This document shows positions 16,935 through 25,306 of a stretch of 64,000 nt of DNA, one piece after another (position 1 is the stretch's first letter; each line of letters opens with the position of its first letter). Under the pieces are notes generated by a model. It searched no databases and was not told the DNA's origin. It saw only the letters and a program-made list of their open reading frames with translations. Source of the stretch: Candidatus Bathyarchaeota archaeon B24. Lineage in GTDB: Archaea > Thermoproteota > CALKCG01 > B24. A program made the position numbers and the translations under genes. Location of the stretch: the NCBI GenBank assembly GCA_001593865.1, contig LUCB01000007.1, positions 35,282-99,281 of the forward strand, written 5' to 3'.

Positions 16935-17511
16935 CCTCGAAGTCTAGAAGTATTATCCCCCTTATAATATCGTTTTTAGCCGGTTTGAAGCCTAGAGCGC
17001 TTACCAAACCCTCTATGTAGGAGGCTAAGAGCCTAGTCTCCTCCTCAGAGAGCTGGGGGGCAACGCATCTAACCGATAGTTTACCTCCGCTCTTCCCCAC
17101 GTAGACCTCCTTCACATCCCATACATTAGCGTAGAGCAGGCGTTCGAGAAACTCCAGGGGGTCTCTATCGTGAACCCTAGCGACTATGTACTTTCCGAAC
17201 CAGCTTCCGGCCTCGTAGAACCTACGGGTAAGCTCGTCCCTGTCGGAGCGGTAGACCTTCGATATAAGATACCGAATTATATCCCTGGGGACTACGGAGC
17301 CCCCTCCTTCACGGCTTATCTTCGTGAGCATATAGAGCTCCACGACCTCAGGTAGGGTAAGACCCATCTCGTAAACCTTTATCGCCTGCTCGAAGACCTC
17401 GTTCGCGAACGTCGTTATCGTTTTACCCTCCCTGTTGGCTATCCTAGCCACCTTAGCCAGGATATCTCCCCTGACGACCACAAGCTTCTTAGGGGGCTTC
17501 TTCGAGGACAT
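16870..17511 (-). CDS. Uncharacterised protein with N-terminal ribbon-helix-helix-like segment (paralogue A)
   Basis: 213 residues; function unknown. The first ~50 residues (LVVVRGDILAKVARIANREGKTITTFANEVFEQAI) look like a CopG-type strand-helix-helix. The remaining part, including WFGKYIVARVHDRDPLEFLERLL and LSVRCVAPQLSEEETRLLASYIEGLVSALGFKPA, aligns along its length with the next gene upstream. The pair is a tandem duplication. The C-terminal end overlaps the start of amrS by 38 to 65 bp, depending on which amrS start is used. Possible regulator or sensor with a small-molecule-binding C-terminal domain, but this is conjecture. Confidence 0.6.
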   Translation of the reverse strand: MSSKKPPKKLVVVRGDILAKVARIANREGKTITTFANEVFEQAIKVYEMGLTLPEVVELYMLTKISREGGGSVVPRDIIRYLISKVYRSDRDELTRRFYEAGSWFGKYIVARVHDRDPLEFLERLLYANVWDVKEVYVGKSGGKLSVRCVAPQLSEEETRLLASYIEGLVSALGFKPAKNDIIRGIILLDFEGGGESEGSYGEEGSLIREGQE

Positions 17512-17514
17512 GGC

Positions 17515-18120
17515 TTACACCAACCTATCCGGCTCACCGCTTCTTAACGATTTCTCCCTCCTAAGCGTTAACAGTATCACGCCTCTAGCGACGTAACGCT
17601 GAACCGTTTTAAAACCCATAGACAAGGCTACGCCCTCCGCCATACGGGCTAAAAGCTCGGTGTAGGACCGTGAGAACCGGGGGCCGATGCACCTCACTAT
17701 AAGCTGGTCTCCGTTCTTCAAAACCGCCACCTCTGAAGCCGCCCAAGCCACCTCACGGATTATCATCCTAAGCATGTCTGGCGGCTTAAGGTCAGGGAGC
17801 TGGGCCTCGAGTACTCTGCCATACCATTCGCCGAGCCTCAAGCCTAGGTCTACGGTTTCTTTGGGCTCGTCGTTGAAGATCTGGTCTAACGCCTTATACG
17901 CTACGTCCTCTGGTAAAGGTATGAAGCCTAGGTTTTTGAGGTTTCTCAGAATCATGTAGGAGTCGACTATATCCTCGAGCTTGAGGTTCATCCTGTAGAC
18001 TTTAAGCGCCTGTTCGAGTATACTGTTCACAAGCCCATATATCGTCTGGTTCCTAGACCTCGCCAGCTTGGATATCTCCTCCACGAGGTCAGCTCTAGCT
18101 GCTAAAAGCTTCCTAGCCAA
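17515..18120 (-). CDS. Uncharacterised protein with N-terminal ribbon-helix-helix-like segment (paralogue B)
   Basis: 201 residues, paralogous to the adjacent downstream gene: ARADLVEEISKLARSRNQTIYGLVNSILEQALKVYRMNLKLEDIVDSYMILRNLKNLG parallels the same region there, and LIVRCIGPRFSRSYTELLARMAEGVALSMGFKTVQRYVARGVILLTLR parallels its C-terminus. The start is a TTG; the gap to paralogue A is 3 bp, so they are co-transcribed. Two ATGTATATA repeats 20 bp apart lie just upstream and may be its promoter or operator. I do not recognise the family. Confidence 0.6.
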   Translation of the reverse strand: MARKLLAARADLVEEISKLARSRNQTIYGLVNSILEQALKVYRMNLKLEDIVDSYMILRNLKNLGFIPLPEDVAYKALDQIFNDEPKETVDLGLRLGEWYGRVLEAQLPDLKPPDMLRMIIREVAWAASEVAVLKNGDQLIVRCIGPRFSRSYTELLARMAEGVALSMGFKTVQRYVARGVILLTLRREKSLRSGEPDRLV

Positions 18121-18147
18121 ACGACCACCGACCGCCGGAGTTTTCAG

Positions 18148-18176
18148 ATGTATATAGTTGAATACCCATGTATATA
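18148..18176 (-). promoter_or_regulatory. Two ATGTATATA direct repeats, 20-bp period
   Basis: ATGTATATA occurs at 18148-18156 and 18168-18176, about 30 and 50 bp before the start of paralogue B. On the minus strand these read as TATATACAT and could serve as TATA boxes and/or paired operator half-sites on the same DNA face. Confidence 0.45.
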
Positions 18177-18183
18177 AGTGCTT

Positions 18184-19821
18184 TTAACTGGAGGCTTCCC
18201 TAAGCCTCTTCAAAACCCAGCTTTTATCCAGCATCGCCAGATAGGGAGCTATCCTAGGGCCGCTTTCTTCGCCGAAGAGGACTAGGTAAAGCGCTCTGAA
18301 GAGCCTACGCATCTCTCGTCTAGACAGGGTCGACGTGAACCCGACCATAGCCTTCTTGATAGAGTCTTCATCCCAATCCGTGCCCTCGAATATCTCAAGC
18401 ATCTTCCTCAGCATGGCTTTATCGTCTTCGCCTAGCTTAGCCTCGACCTCCTGGGTAAGCTCCTCTAGAAGAGATACCTTAAACCTCTCAGGTGCATAGC
18501 TCCTGACCCAGTTTAAAGCCAGTCTGAGCCTAGACTCTATCCTAGAGGCGGACACGGGGTCGGGGTCTCTCTCAAGCATCCCCGTGGATTTAAGCCTTTT
18601 AACGGCGTTCTCCAAGAGGTCGTCTTCCGGAAGCGTCTGGACGAGGATCACAGCGTGTAGATAGCTTAGCTGAAACGGCATCTCTTCTGGAAGGGGTTTA
18701 AGCTGAGCCAGCTCGAAGCTTCTACGGATGTTTTCAAGCTCCCAACTAGGCCTATCGGGTTTCTCCATACCGTAATATATACGCTCGGCCATGTCGTACA
18801 TGTCGACGTAGCGGTAGACGCGGTCTAACCCGAGGGTCAGCCTCTTCATAGGCTCGTTGACGAGATAGTAGTATCTGAGAACCTCGGGCTCGGCGACCCT
18901 AACCCAATCCTCAGGAGTAAACCCTATAAAATCGCTGCTACCCATGTCGCCTAGGTCTTTACCGCCGACCACGTATCCGACCCATTCGTAAGCGACCCCT
19001 ATGGGAGGCTTAAACCCTAGGACATTCTGAGCCAGATCCCTGCAACTATCCCTTGAGCCACCGGGTGTAGCGTGGTCCTTACCGTACGGCTCGAACATGA
19101 CACCTAAGGCTTTCCATATGGCGGCCCACTCAATCCTCCAGTTGAGCTTCCCGTCTTCTAGGCTACACCACCCCTCGTAGCCGCAGTTCAGGCATACATA
19201 CCGGACCTTGTAGGATTCCAAGTCTACTTCGAGCGACTTGGCCGAGTCGATCCTGCGGCAGTTTTCGCATAGGGGCTCGTAGGGAATCCATCCCTCGGGG
19301 TAGGGCTTTCTACGCCTATACTTGTTGATAACACGTCTAACGGCCTCGCTTTTCTCCAGAACCTCGCGTACGACCCTCTTCATAGCGTCCATCTTGTAGA
19401 GGCTGGTCGTCGTATGCACTTCTACGGATTTAGCGAACTCGTCGAGGTAGTCTCCGAAGCTTCTCCAATAGTGTTCGACCCAGTTCTTATGACAGCCTTC
19501 GGGGTCCGGAACCTCTATCAGCCTCCAGCCCCTATACTTCTCAGCCTCCTCAGGGCTCTTAAACGCCTTAAGCTGAGCCTCCTTACCCTTCCAGTTATCC
19601 TGCGTATATAAGACCAGGAGATGACGGACCCGTCTACCACGGTCTTCGAGGACCTTTCTAACGGCGTCTACGAGCGTTATCTCACCCCTTAAACGGCCGA
19701 CGTGTTGAAGCCCAGAAACAGATAAGCCACCGCTGCAGACAACTTCACCCTTGGAGCCCCAATACTCCTCTATACTATCGGCGGCCTTCTCGACCCAGTG
19801 TTTAAACGCCTCCGGGTTCAA
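18184..19821 (-). CDS. lysS: Lysyl-tRNA synthetase, class I
   Basis: 545 residues. It charges tRNA-Lys with lysine. The class I HIGH-like motif is HVGR (40-43); GSSDF in the segment GKDLGDMGSSDFIGF stands where the KMSKS-like loop is expected. A zinc-binding module CENCRRID...YVCLNCGYEGWC lies around residues 185-220. The class I form is typical of archaea and unrelated to class II LysRS. The TTG start overlaps the upstream membrane-protein gene by 4 bp, suggesting translational coupling. Confidence 0.93.
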   Translation of the reverse strand: MNPEAFKHWVEKAADSIEEYWGSKGEVVCSGGLSVSGLQHVGRLRGEITLVDAVRKVLEDRGRRVRHLLVLYTQDNWKGKEAQLKAFKSPEEAEKYRGWRLIEVPDPEGCHKNWVEHYWRSFGDYLDEFAKSVEVHTTTSLYKMDAMKRVVREVLEKSEAVRRVINKYRRRKPYPEGWIPYEPLCENCRRIDSAKSLEVDLESYKVRYVCLNCGYEGWCSLEDGKLNWRIEWAAIWKALGVMFEPYGKDHATPGGSRDSCRDLAQNVLGFKPPIGVAYEWVGYVVGGKDLGDMGSSDFIGFTPEDWVRVAEPEVLRYYYLVNEPMKRLTLGLDRVYRYVDMYDMAERIYYGMEKPDRPSWELENIRRSFELAQLKPLPEEMPFQLSYLHAVILVQTLPEDDLLENAVKRLKSTGMLERDPDPVSASRIESRLRLALNWVRSYAPERFKVSLLEELTQEVEAKLGEDDKAMLRKMLEIFEGTDWDEDSIKKAMVGFTSTLSRREMRRLFRALYLVLFGEESGPRIAPYLAMLDKSWVLKRLREASS

Positions 19822-20141
19822 CCGGTTTCACCACCGAGACTTATGGCCCCTATAAGCGTGACGGCGGATAGAGCCGATAGAGCATAGGCTAAAACGGTTA
19901 TTAGAAGGTTCCCAGGCACCGACGCCAGGAATAGGAAGACCACGATGTACAGTATCGAAGCAGCCGCGACCACCGGTTTGAACAATTTAGGATAGCGTGT
20001 AATCAAAGCCGAAGATGAAGCACCTAGGATACCTATCGCCAATACATGCGGCGTCGTGCTGGGATAAAGCCCCAAGCCCACGAGAAACAGCCCTAGACAC
20101 AGCGATATCAAAGGTATTATCCTAGATATCCGCGACCCCAT
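19818..20141 (-). CDS. Small multi-pass membrane protein of unknown function
   Basis: 107 residues with about four predicted membrane segments (approximately 9-26, 32-47, 54-74 and 80-101), separated by very short loops; KLFKP lies between the second and third. No family recognised. It overlaps lysS by 4 bp and begins with an ATG. Confidence 0.6.
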   Translation of the reverse strand: MGSRISRIIPLISLCLGLFLVGLGLYPSTTPHVLAIGILGASSSALITRYPKLFKPVVAAASILYIVVFLFLASVPGNLLITVLAYALSALSAVTLIGAISLGGETG

Positions 20142-20252
20142 AGCAGGGTTAAGCCTAGTTTAAAGGAGGTAAAAAGCTTATCGCATCGACATCCTAAGCT
20201 AAACGTTAAATCTTGAGACAGATAGAGATTCGGCTAAAGGAGGGATCTGGGT

Positions 20253-21047
20253 TTGAAGGTTATGTTAGATGAGATGACTTGGCGTGAGGCGGCTGAGAGG
20301 CTTAAGAAATGTGATGTAGCGTTCTTACCGGTCGGAACGGTCGAGGGGCATGGCCCGATCCCGCTTGGATGCGACTCTTACATCGCTACAGCGGTCGCGA
20401 AGCTTATGGCCGAGAAGACCGGGGGGATAGTCTTGCCGCCGCTTATGTACAGCTTCGCCGGTGCTACTTCGTCTTTCCCGGGGACTGTGACGGTGACGTT
20501 CGATTCTCAGATAGCGATCCTGAAAGACATAGTGAGGTCTCTGTGGAGACAGGGGTTTAGACGGATATTCATATTGAGCGTCCACGGTCCTAACCTCATG
20601 CCGATCGGGGTGGTCGTGAGAAGCCTTTTCGAGGAAGACCGTATACCGGTCGTCTACTTAAACCCCTGGAACACCGCCGTTAGGATCATCGGCGAGATGA
20701 ATATCGAGAAGGACAGTGCTTGGCTTGAGGCTACCCTAGCCTTCGGAGCTATGAAGCTCCTCGGAAAGGAGCATGCGATACCTGACGTTGAAAAGCTTAA
20801 AGACCGGTATGCCGAGGCTGAGGGGAAAGCCCTGCCAGAGGAGGTTAGGGCTGTTCAACGATACGGGATGGTGGGATACCACTATACGCATGAGCTTCAG
20901 CATCAACCTCCCAGAAGCGGGGTTGACCCAGACTTCGGCGTCGAGCTTCTGAACAGGGTCGCCGAAGCCCTACTTCCGGTCGTCGAAAACCTGAAGACAT
21001 ACCTCGAATATGTCAAAAGACCGTTCAGATATGTCGAGCCTGAATGA
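20253..21047 (+). CDS. Creatininase-family amidohydrolase
   Basis: 264 residues. The fold is recognised from FLPVGTVEGHGPIPLGCDSYIA, with candidate metal ligands Glu31, His33 and Asp41, SFPGTVTVTF, and LSVHGPNLMPIG in place of the usual NGHGGN segment. Family members open cyclic amides or amidines (creatinine, formamido-pyrimidines) or act in peptide cofactor maturation, so the substrate is undetermined. Replacement of NGHGGN by SVHGPN is a notable departure. TTG start; AGGAGGG precedes it. The next gene on the same strand is agmatinase. Confidence 0.8.
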   Translation: MKVMLDEMTWREAAERLKKCDVAFLPVGTVEGHGPIPLGCDSYIATAVAKLMAEKTGGIVLPPLMYSFAGATSSFPGTVTVTFDSQIAILKDIVRSLWRQGFRRIFILSVHGPNLMPIGVVVRSLFEEDRIPVVYLNPWNTAVRIIGEMNIEKDSAWLEATLAFGAMKLLGKEHAIPDVEKLKDRYAEAEGKALPEEVRAVQRYGMVGYHYTHELQHQPPRSGVDPDFGVELLNRVAEALLPVVENLKTYLEYVKRPFRYVEPE

Positions 21048-21129
21048 AAGAGCCCGTTTACGGAGAAAGACCTCGGAAAATTTACTAAAGGGAGGAGTGC
21101 ATGCTTATTCAAAAATCTTTTAGAAGCTG

Positions 21130-22020
21130 GTGAGTGGTCGGTTGAGCTATACGGAGCTTTACACGGTTAAAGCCGCGAGTTTTCTAGGATTTGAAAGCGT
21201 CCAGGAGCCTGAATACGTCGTCTTAGGGGTGCCTTATGACGGAACCTCCACCTATAGACCGGGGTCGAGGTTTGCCCCCGACGCCATCAGAGAGGCTTCT
21301 ATGAACATCGAGACCTACAGCCTTAGGGCGCGTCTGGACGCTGAGGCTATCAAGGTCGAAGACCTCGGGAACCTCCACGTAGCCACCGATGTCCACGAGA
21401 CTCTCAGGAGGCTCAGCCTCGTCGTCGAGGAGCAGGCTTCAAGAGGACGTAGGCTTCTGATCCTCGGTGGGGAGCATACGGTCACCTTGGGAGCTATGGA
21501 CGGGTTCAAACACGGTTACCCGGCGGTTTTGTGCTTCGACGCTCACATGGATTTGAGAGACGAGTATATGGGTTCTAAGGTTAACCACGCCACGGTTTTC
21601 CGTAGACTCTGCGAGCGGCTGGGAGCCGACAAGATTATGATGGTCGGCGTCAGAGCGTTCACCGGAGAAGAACTTGACTATGCCCAAGAAGCGGGTTTAA
21701 GGTTCTTCACAAGCCTAGAAGTCTCTAGGGACATAGGATACGTAGTGGAGAAGGTTAAAAGCTGGGTCGATGGAGTTGATAGATTATACATAAGCATAGA
21801 CCTCGATGTCCTGGACCCGTCTCAAGCCCCGGCGGTCGGAAACCCGGAGCCTGAGGGATTGACCACGACACAGCTTTTAGATATGCTCTGGGAGGTCTGT
21901 GGGTCTAAGGTGGTGGCGGTCGATATAGTCGAAGCTGCGCCGGTATACGACCGGGGGGTAACAGCGATACAGGCGGCCAAGATAGCCGTAGAGGTCCTAT
22001 GCTATCTGGAGGCTAGATAG
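21130..22020 (+). CDS. speB: Agmatinase (ureohydrolase family)
   Basis: 296 residues. It hydrolyses agmatine to putrescine and urea with two Mn2+. Metal-binding motifs GGEHTVT (about 115-121), DAHMDLRDEY (about 136-145) and SIDLDVLDPSQAP (about 217-229) are complete. Arginase and formiminoglutamase are alternatives within the fold; the presence of speD and speE-like genes in the window favours agmatinase in polyamine synthesis. GTG start. Confidence 0.88.
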   Translation: MSGRLSYTELYTVKAASFLGFESVQEPEYVVLGVPYDGTSTYRPGSRFAPDAIREASMNIETYSLRARLDAEAIKVEDLGNLHVATDVHETLRRLSLVVEEQASRGRRLLILGGEHTVTLGAMDGFKHGYPAVLCFDAHMDLRDEYMGSKVNHATVFRRLCERLGADKIMMVGVRAFTGEELDYAQEAGLRFFTSLEVSRDIGYVVEKVKSWVDGVDRLYISIDLDVLDPSQAPAVGNPEPEGLTTTQLLDMLWEVCGSKVVAVDIVEAAPVYDRGVTAIQAAKIAVEVLCYLEAR

Positions 22021-22022
22021 CG

Positions 22023-22535
22023 TTACAAGACCACGACGGATGTGCTGTTAAAATTGATCCGTAGGTCTAGTAGGAGGAAGGGTACGGTCATATATCCTTC
22101 CACCCTGAGCTTTAACTCACCCTTCATCAAGGCCGACACGATCTTAGCCACGGCTTCGGCGTCGAGATTGCTAACGGTCAACCTTAACGTCGTATTCAAG
22201 CTGGTCTTCGACCCTGCTGGAACCGCGAAGTCGCTTACGGGTTCTAGATAGCCTAGTTCGATATCTTCCAGGTATAGCTTAGCCGTCAGATTCTTGACGT
22301 TGACGGGTAATAGACCCTTGTTCTCGACTTCGACCTCCACGGTGAATTTTAACACGTCAGATAACGGGGATAGCCTCCCTGAGTACCTTACAGAGCTCAG
22401 GTGAACGGTCAGAGAGCTGACAGAATGCCAGTAGCTAAGTATGAAGCATGAGAATAGGAGAAGTATTATCATCAGCGAAGCTAACCAAGGGGGAAATCCG
22501 CCGCTGTAGCTCGATAATTTCTTCGACCTACCCAT
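22023..22535 (-). CDS. Membrane-anchored LEA14/WHy-like protein
   Basis: 170 residues. One N-terminal membrane helix (about 17-38, LASLMIILLLFSCFILSYW) is followed by an extracytoplasmic beta-rich domain with FTVEVEVENKGLLPVNVKNLTAKLYLEDIELG and AVPAGSKTSLNTTLRL, the pattern of LEA type 2 (WHy) domains. Function in archaea is unknown; a cell-envelope or stress role is an inference. It lies 3 bp after the convergent agmatinase gene and 7 bp downstream of a winged-helix regulator gene. Confidence 0.65.
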   Translation of the reverse strand: MGRSKKLSSYSGGFPPWLASLMIILLLFSCFILSYWHSVSSLTVHLSSVRYSGRLSPLSDVLKFTVEVEVENKGLLPVNVKNLTAKLYLEDIELGYLEPVSDFAVPAGSKTSLNTTLRLTVSNLDAEAVAKIVSALMKGELKLRVEGYMTVPFLLLDLRINFNSTSVVVL

Positions 22536-22542
22536 GACCTAC

Positions 22543-22836
22543 TCATCCACCCTGAAGCAGCTTCTCCACGTCCCTTAGAAGCCCGGCCACCTTAAGTCCT
22601 TTCTCAGTAGCCGTTATAAAACGGCGGAACGGAAACTCCTTCTCCTGCTCCTCGACGACGAGGCCTTTAACCCTTAACCCTCTAACCGCAGTGTAGACGG
22701 CAGAGGGGCTTATCCCGGTGTGCCGCCTGATCCCCGTTATCGTCAGGGGTCCCTCCCTAGCTAGGGCCATCAGCACCAAGGCCTCAAACTTCGATAGGGG
22801 CATACAAAATCCAGATCCACGTTTAACATATAACAT
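22543..22836 (-). CDS. Winged-helix (PadR/MarR-like) transcription regulator
   Basis: 97 residues. LSKFEALVLMALAREGPLTITGIRRHTGISPSAVYTAVRGLRVKGLVVEEQE is a helix-turn-helix with a following wing; ATEKGLKVAGLLRDVEKLL forms the C-terminal dimerisation helix. The first 11 codons look non-domain; Met12 (22803) may be the real start. Probably regulates its own transcript, which includes the LEA-like membrane protein. Confidence 0.75.
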   Translation of the reverse strand: MLYVKRGSGFCMPLSKFEALVLMALAREGPLTITGIRRHTGISPSAVYTAVRGLRVKGLVVEEQEKEFPFRRFITATEKGLKVAGLLRDVEKLLQGG

Positions 22837-22905
22837 CTACATAAGCCATTCGGTAGTAGTGCGCTAAAGCCTTAAATCGAGTCTTAAGGCTCTATAGGTT
22901 TAGAT

Positions 22906-23985
22906 TTGGTGAAATCTATGACTCCGCGTGAGAGAGTTATAGCGGCTTTAGAGCATAAGGAAGACCGGCTTGACCGTGTTCCTATACACGATAGCCCGTG
23001 GGCTGCGACCGTGGACAGGTGGAGGAGAGAGGGGTTGCCAAGCGGGGTCTCGCCGGCAGACTACTTCGGCTATGAGATCGCTATCTTCAGCGCCGATACG
23101 TCGCCGCAGTTTCCAACGGAGGTACTCTACGAGGACGATGAGTATATAGTCGAGAAAACACCCTACGGGGGAGTGCGTAGAAACCATAAGGACTACTCGA
23201 CCACACCAGAGGTGATAAGCTGGCCCTGCAAATCTAGAGACGACTGGGAGAAGATCAAGGTTAGACTCAAGCCCAGCGAGAGGAGAGTGGACTGGGTTAC
23301 AGGATTGAACCAATATCATTGCGAGAGAAGCCGCGGCAGGTTTATAATGTACGGTGCAGCGGTCGGGTTTGATAAGATTCAGAACTACGTTAAGACCGAT
23401 GAGCTTCTGAAAGCTGTCTTGAGGGACCCGGAGTGGGTGGTGGACATGTATTGGACGGACGCTAGGCTCGTTATGGAGATGTGCGACGTGATGATACGCG
23501 GAGGGTTTAAGTTCGACGGAGCGTTTCTCTACTGCGACCTGGGATATAGGTGGGGTCTCTTCTTCTCGCCGAAGTATTTCGAGGAGCAGCTTCACCCGGT
23601 CTTCAAAGAGCTGTGCAGGTTCTTCAAGTCAAGAGGCATGTACGTCTTCCTCCACAGCTGCGGCAGGGTTAAAGACCTCATCCCATACTTCATAGAGGAG
23701 GGGATAGATGTCCTACAGCCTCTAGAGGTTAAGGCCGGGATGGACCTCGTCGAGCTTAAGGAGAAGTATGGCGATAAGATGACGTTCATGGGCGGCATAG
23801 ACGTCAGGCTTATGGCTCTGGACGACCCAAAACCCATAGAGGAGGAGATTAAGAGGAAGATACCGGTAGCCAAGCAGGGCGGCGGATACATATACCACTC
23901 AGACCATTCGGTCCCGAAGAACGTGAGCTTCCGAAACTATAAGCGGGTCATCGAGCTCGTGCATAAATATGGAAGATACCGGTAG
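22906..23985 (+). CDS. Uroporphyrinogen decarboxylase-family protein (MtaA/CmuA-like)
   Basis: 359 residues. The UroD-fold N-terminus MTPRERVIAALEHKEDRLDRVPIHD, the metal-site-like LHSCGRVKDLIPYFIEEGIDVLQPLEVKAGMD (about 245-276) and FMGGIDVRLM are typical of the non-haem branch of the family, which includes corrinoid or CoM methyltransferases. True haem synthesis is unlikely because the catalytic RQAGR-type N-terminus is absent. Substrate unknown. The ORF starts at TTG; the ATG five codons later is more plausible. A second family member lies at 38073. Confidence 0.78.
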   Translation: MVKSMTPRERVIAALEHKEDRLDRVPIHDSPWAATVDRWRREGLPSGVSPADYFGYEIAIFSADTSPQFPTEVLYEDDEYIVEKTPYGGVRRNHKDYSTTPEVISWPCKSRDDWEKIKVRLKPSERRVDWVTGLNQYHCERSRGRFIMYGAAVGFDKIQNYVKTDELLKAVLRDPEWVVDMYWTDARLVMEMCDVMIRGGFKFDGAFLYCDLGYRWGLFFSPKYFEEQLHPVFKELCRFFKSRGMYVFLHSCGRVKDLIPYFIEEGIDVLQPLEVKAGMDLVELKEKYGDKMTFMGGIDVRLMALDDPKPIEEEIKRKIPVAKQGGGYIYHSDHSVPKNVSFRNYKRVIELVHKYGRYR

Positions 23986-24037
23986 TCTCTCACGTCGCAA
24001 GCTTAATACACGTAAGGCTGGGTAAGATAAGCGTAGA

Positions 24038-24592
24038 ATGGCTCTGAAGGTCGCTGTGGGTAGTAGGAACCCTGTGAAGGTTAAGGGCGTAGAGAAGGCG
24101 TTTAAGGTATTCTACCCAGACGTACGCGTGGCAGCGGTTCCGGTAGAATCTGGAGTCCCCGCTCAACCCATAGGGTTTGACCAGATCCTCGAAGGTGCTA
24201 AAAACAGGGCGTCGAGGGCTTTACAGGCCTGTAGAGGCTTCGACCTAGGCGTCGGGGTCGAGGCAGGCATGTATACAGTGGGAGGTTTATGGTTCGACGT
24301 TCAAGTTACGGCTATATCTGACGGGGAAAACCATGTGACCTACGGGTTCTCACCCGCCTTCCAGCTTCCGGAAGGGTTTGCCCATAGACTCGTCGAGGGG
24401 GAGGCTGAGGAGCTTGAAGAGCTCGTCGACGAGTTCTATGGGACGGCCGGTATAGGTGAGAGAGGGGGCTTCGTTAGTCTATTGACCAAGGGCGTCGTCG
24501 TGAGAGAGGACTTGACGTTCTATTCGACCGTTATGGCTTTGATACCTAGGCTTAACAGGAGGCTCTATAGCAACTCTAATCTTCGACGATGA
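24038..24592 (+). CDS. DUF84/YjjX family inosine/xanthosine triphosphatase
   Basis: 184 residues. It removes non-canonical purine nucleoside triphosphates. VAVGSRNPVKVKGVEKAF (4-21), EGAKNRASRAL (about 53-63) and GVGVEAGMY (about 73-81) are the family's nucleotide-binding motifs. ATG start with a short upstream AT-rich promoter; deoC follows 18 bp downstream, consistent with a nucleotide-salvage grouping. Confidence 0.82.
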   Translation: MALKVAVGSRNPVKVKGVEKAFKVFYPDVRVAAVPVESGVPAQPIGFDQILEGAKNRASRALQACRGFDLGVGVEAGMYTVGGLWFDVQVTAISDGENHVTYGFSPAFQLPEGFAHRLVEGEAEELEELVDEFYGTAGIGERGGFVSLLTKGVVVREDLTFYSTVMALIPRLNRRLYSNSNLRR

Positions 24593-24610
24593 TATCAATA
24601 TAGTACCGAT

Positions 24611-25306
24611 ATGATCCTTACCCGTGAGAAGCTTGCGTCTATGATAGACTACGCCCTTGTGAAGCCGAGCTACACGATGGCGGATATAGAGGAGGCTACT
24701 CGGAAAGTCCGTGAAAACCGTATAGGCGTACTATGCGTTCTACCGGCGATGGTAAGCTATACGTCTGAGCTCCTTAGAGGTTCTGGGGCTAAGGTCTGCT
24801 CGGTCGTGAGCTTCCCCTTCGGGGCATCGTCTACGAGGTCTAAGGTCTTCGAGGCCGAGCAGGCCGTAGAGGAGGGGGCTTCCGAGGTCGACATGGTCAT
24901 GAACATACCGCTTTTTAAGTCGAGGCTATACGATAGGGTTAAATCTGATATTTCCGCTGTTGTGAAAGCCGCTAAACGTAGAGGGCTAGACCTCGGCCGG
25001 GACGTCATAGTCAAGGTTATAATCGAAACCGGATACTTGACGGCAGAGGAGATAGCGTTAGCCAGCCGGATGGTAGAGGAGGCTGGTGGAGATTACGTTA
25101 AGACATGCACAGGCTTCGGCCCTAGGGGTGCTACGGTCGAAGACGTCGAGATAATGAAGAGAGCCGTCAAGAAGGCTAAGATAAAAGCCGCAGGCGGGAT
25201 ATCGACGTTTGAAAAGGCTCTAGATTTCATAAGGGCCGGGGCCACGCGTATAGGGACATCTCATGCCTTGGAGATACTTAGAGGATGGAGGCCCGTGGAG
25301 GTTTAA
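24611..25306 (+). CDS. deoC: Deoxyribose-phosphate aldolase
   Basis: 231 residues. It cleaves 2-deoxyribose-5-phosphate to glyceraldehyde-3-phosphate and acetaldehyde. The TIM barrel shows VCSVVSFPFGASS, EVDMVMNI, DVIVKVIIETGYL with the Schiff-base lysine, and IKAAGGIST, which holds the second catalytic lysine. Its last 4 bp overlap the convergent MFS gene. Confidence 0.93.
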   Translation: MILTREKLASMIDYALVKPSYTMADIEEATRKVRENRIGVLCVLPAMVSYTSELLRGSGAKVCSVVSFPFGASSTRSKVFEAEQAVEEGASEVDMVMNIPLFKSRLYDRVKSDISAVVKAAKRRGLDLGRDVIVKVIIETGYLTAEEIALASRMVEEAGGDYVKTCTGFGPRGATVEDVEIMKRAVKKAKIKAAGGISTFEKALDFIRAGATRIGTSHALEILRGWRPVEV

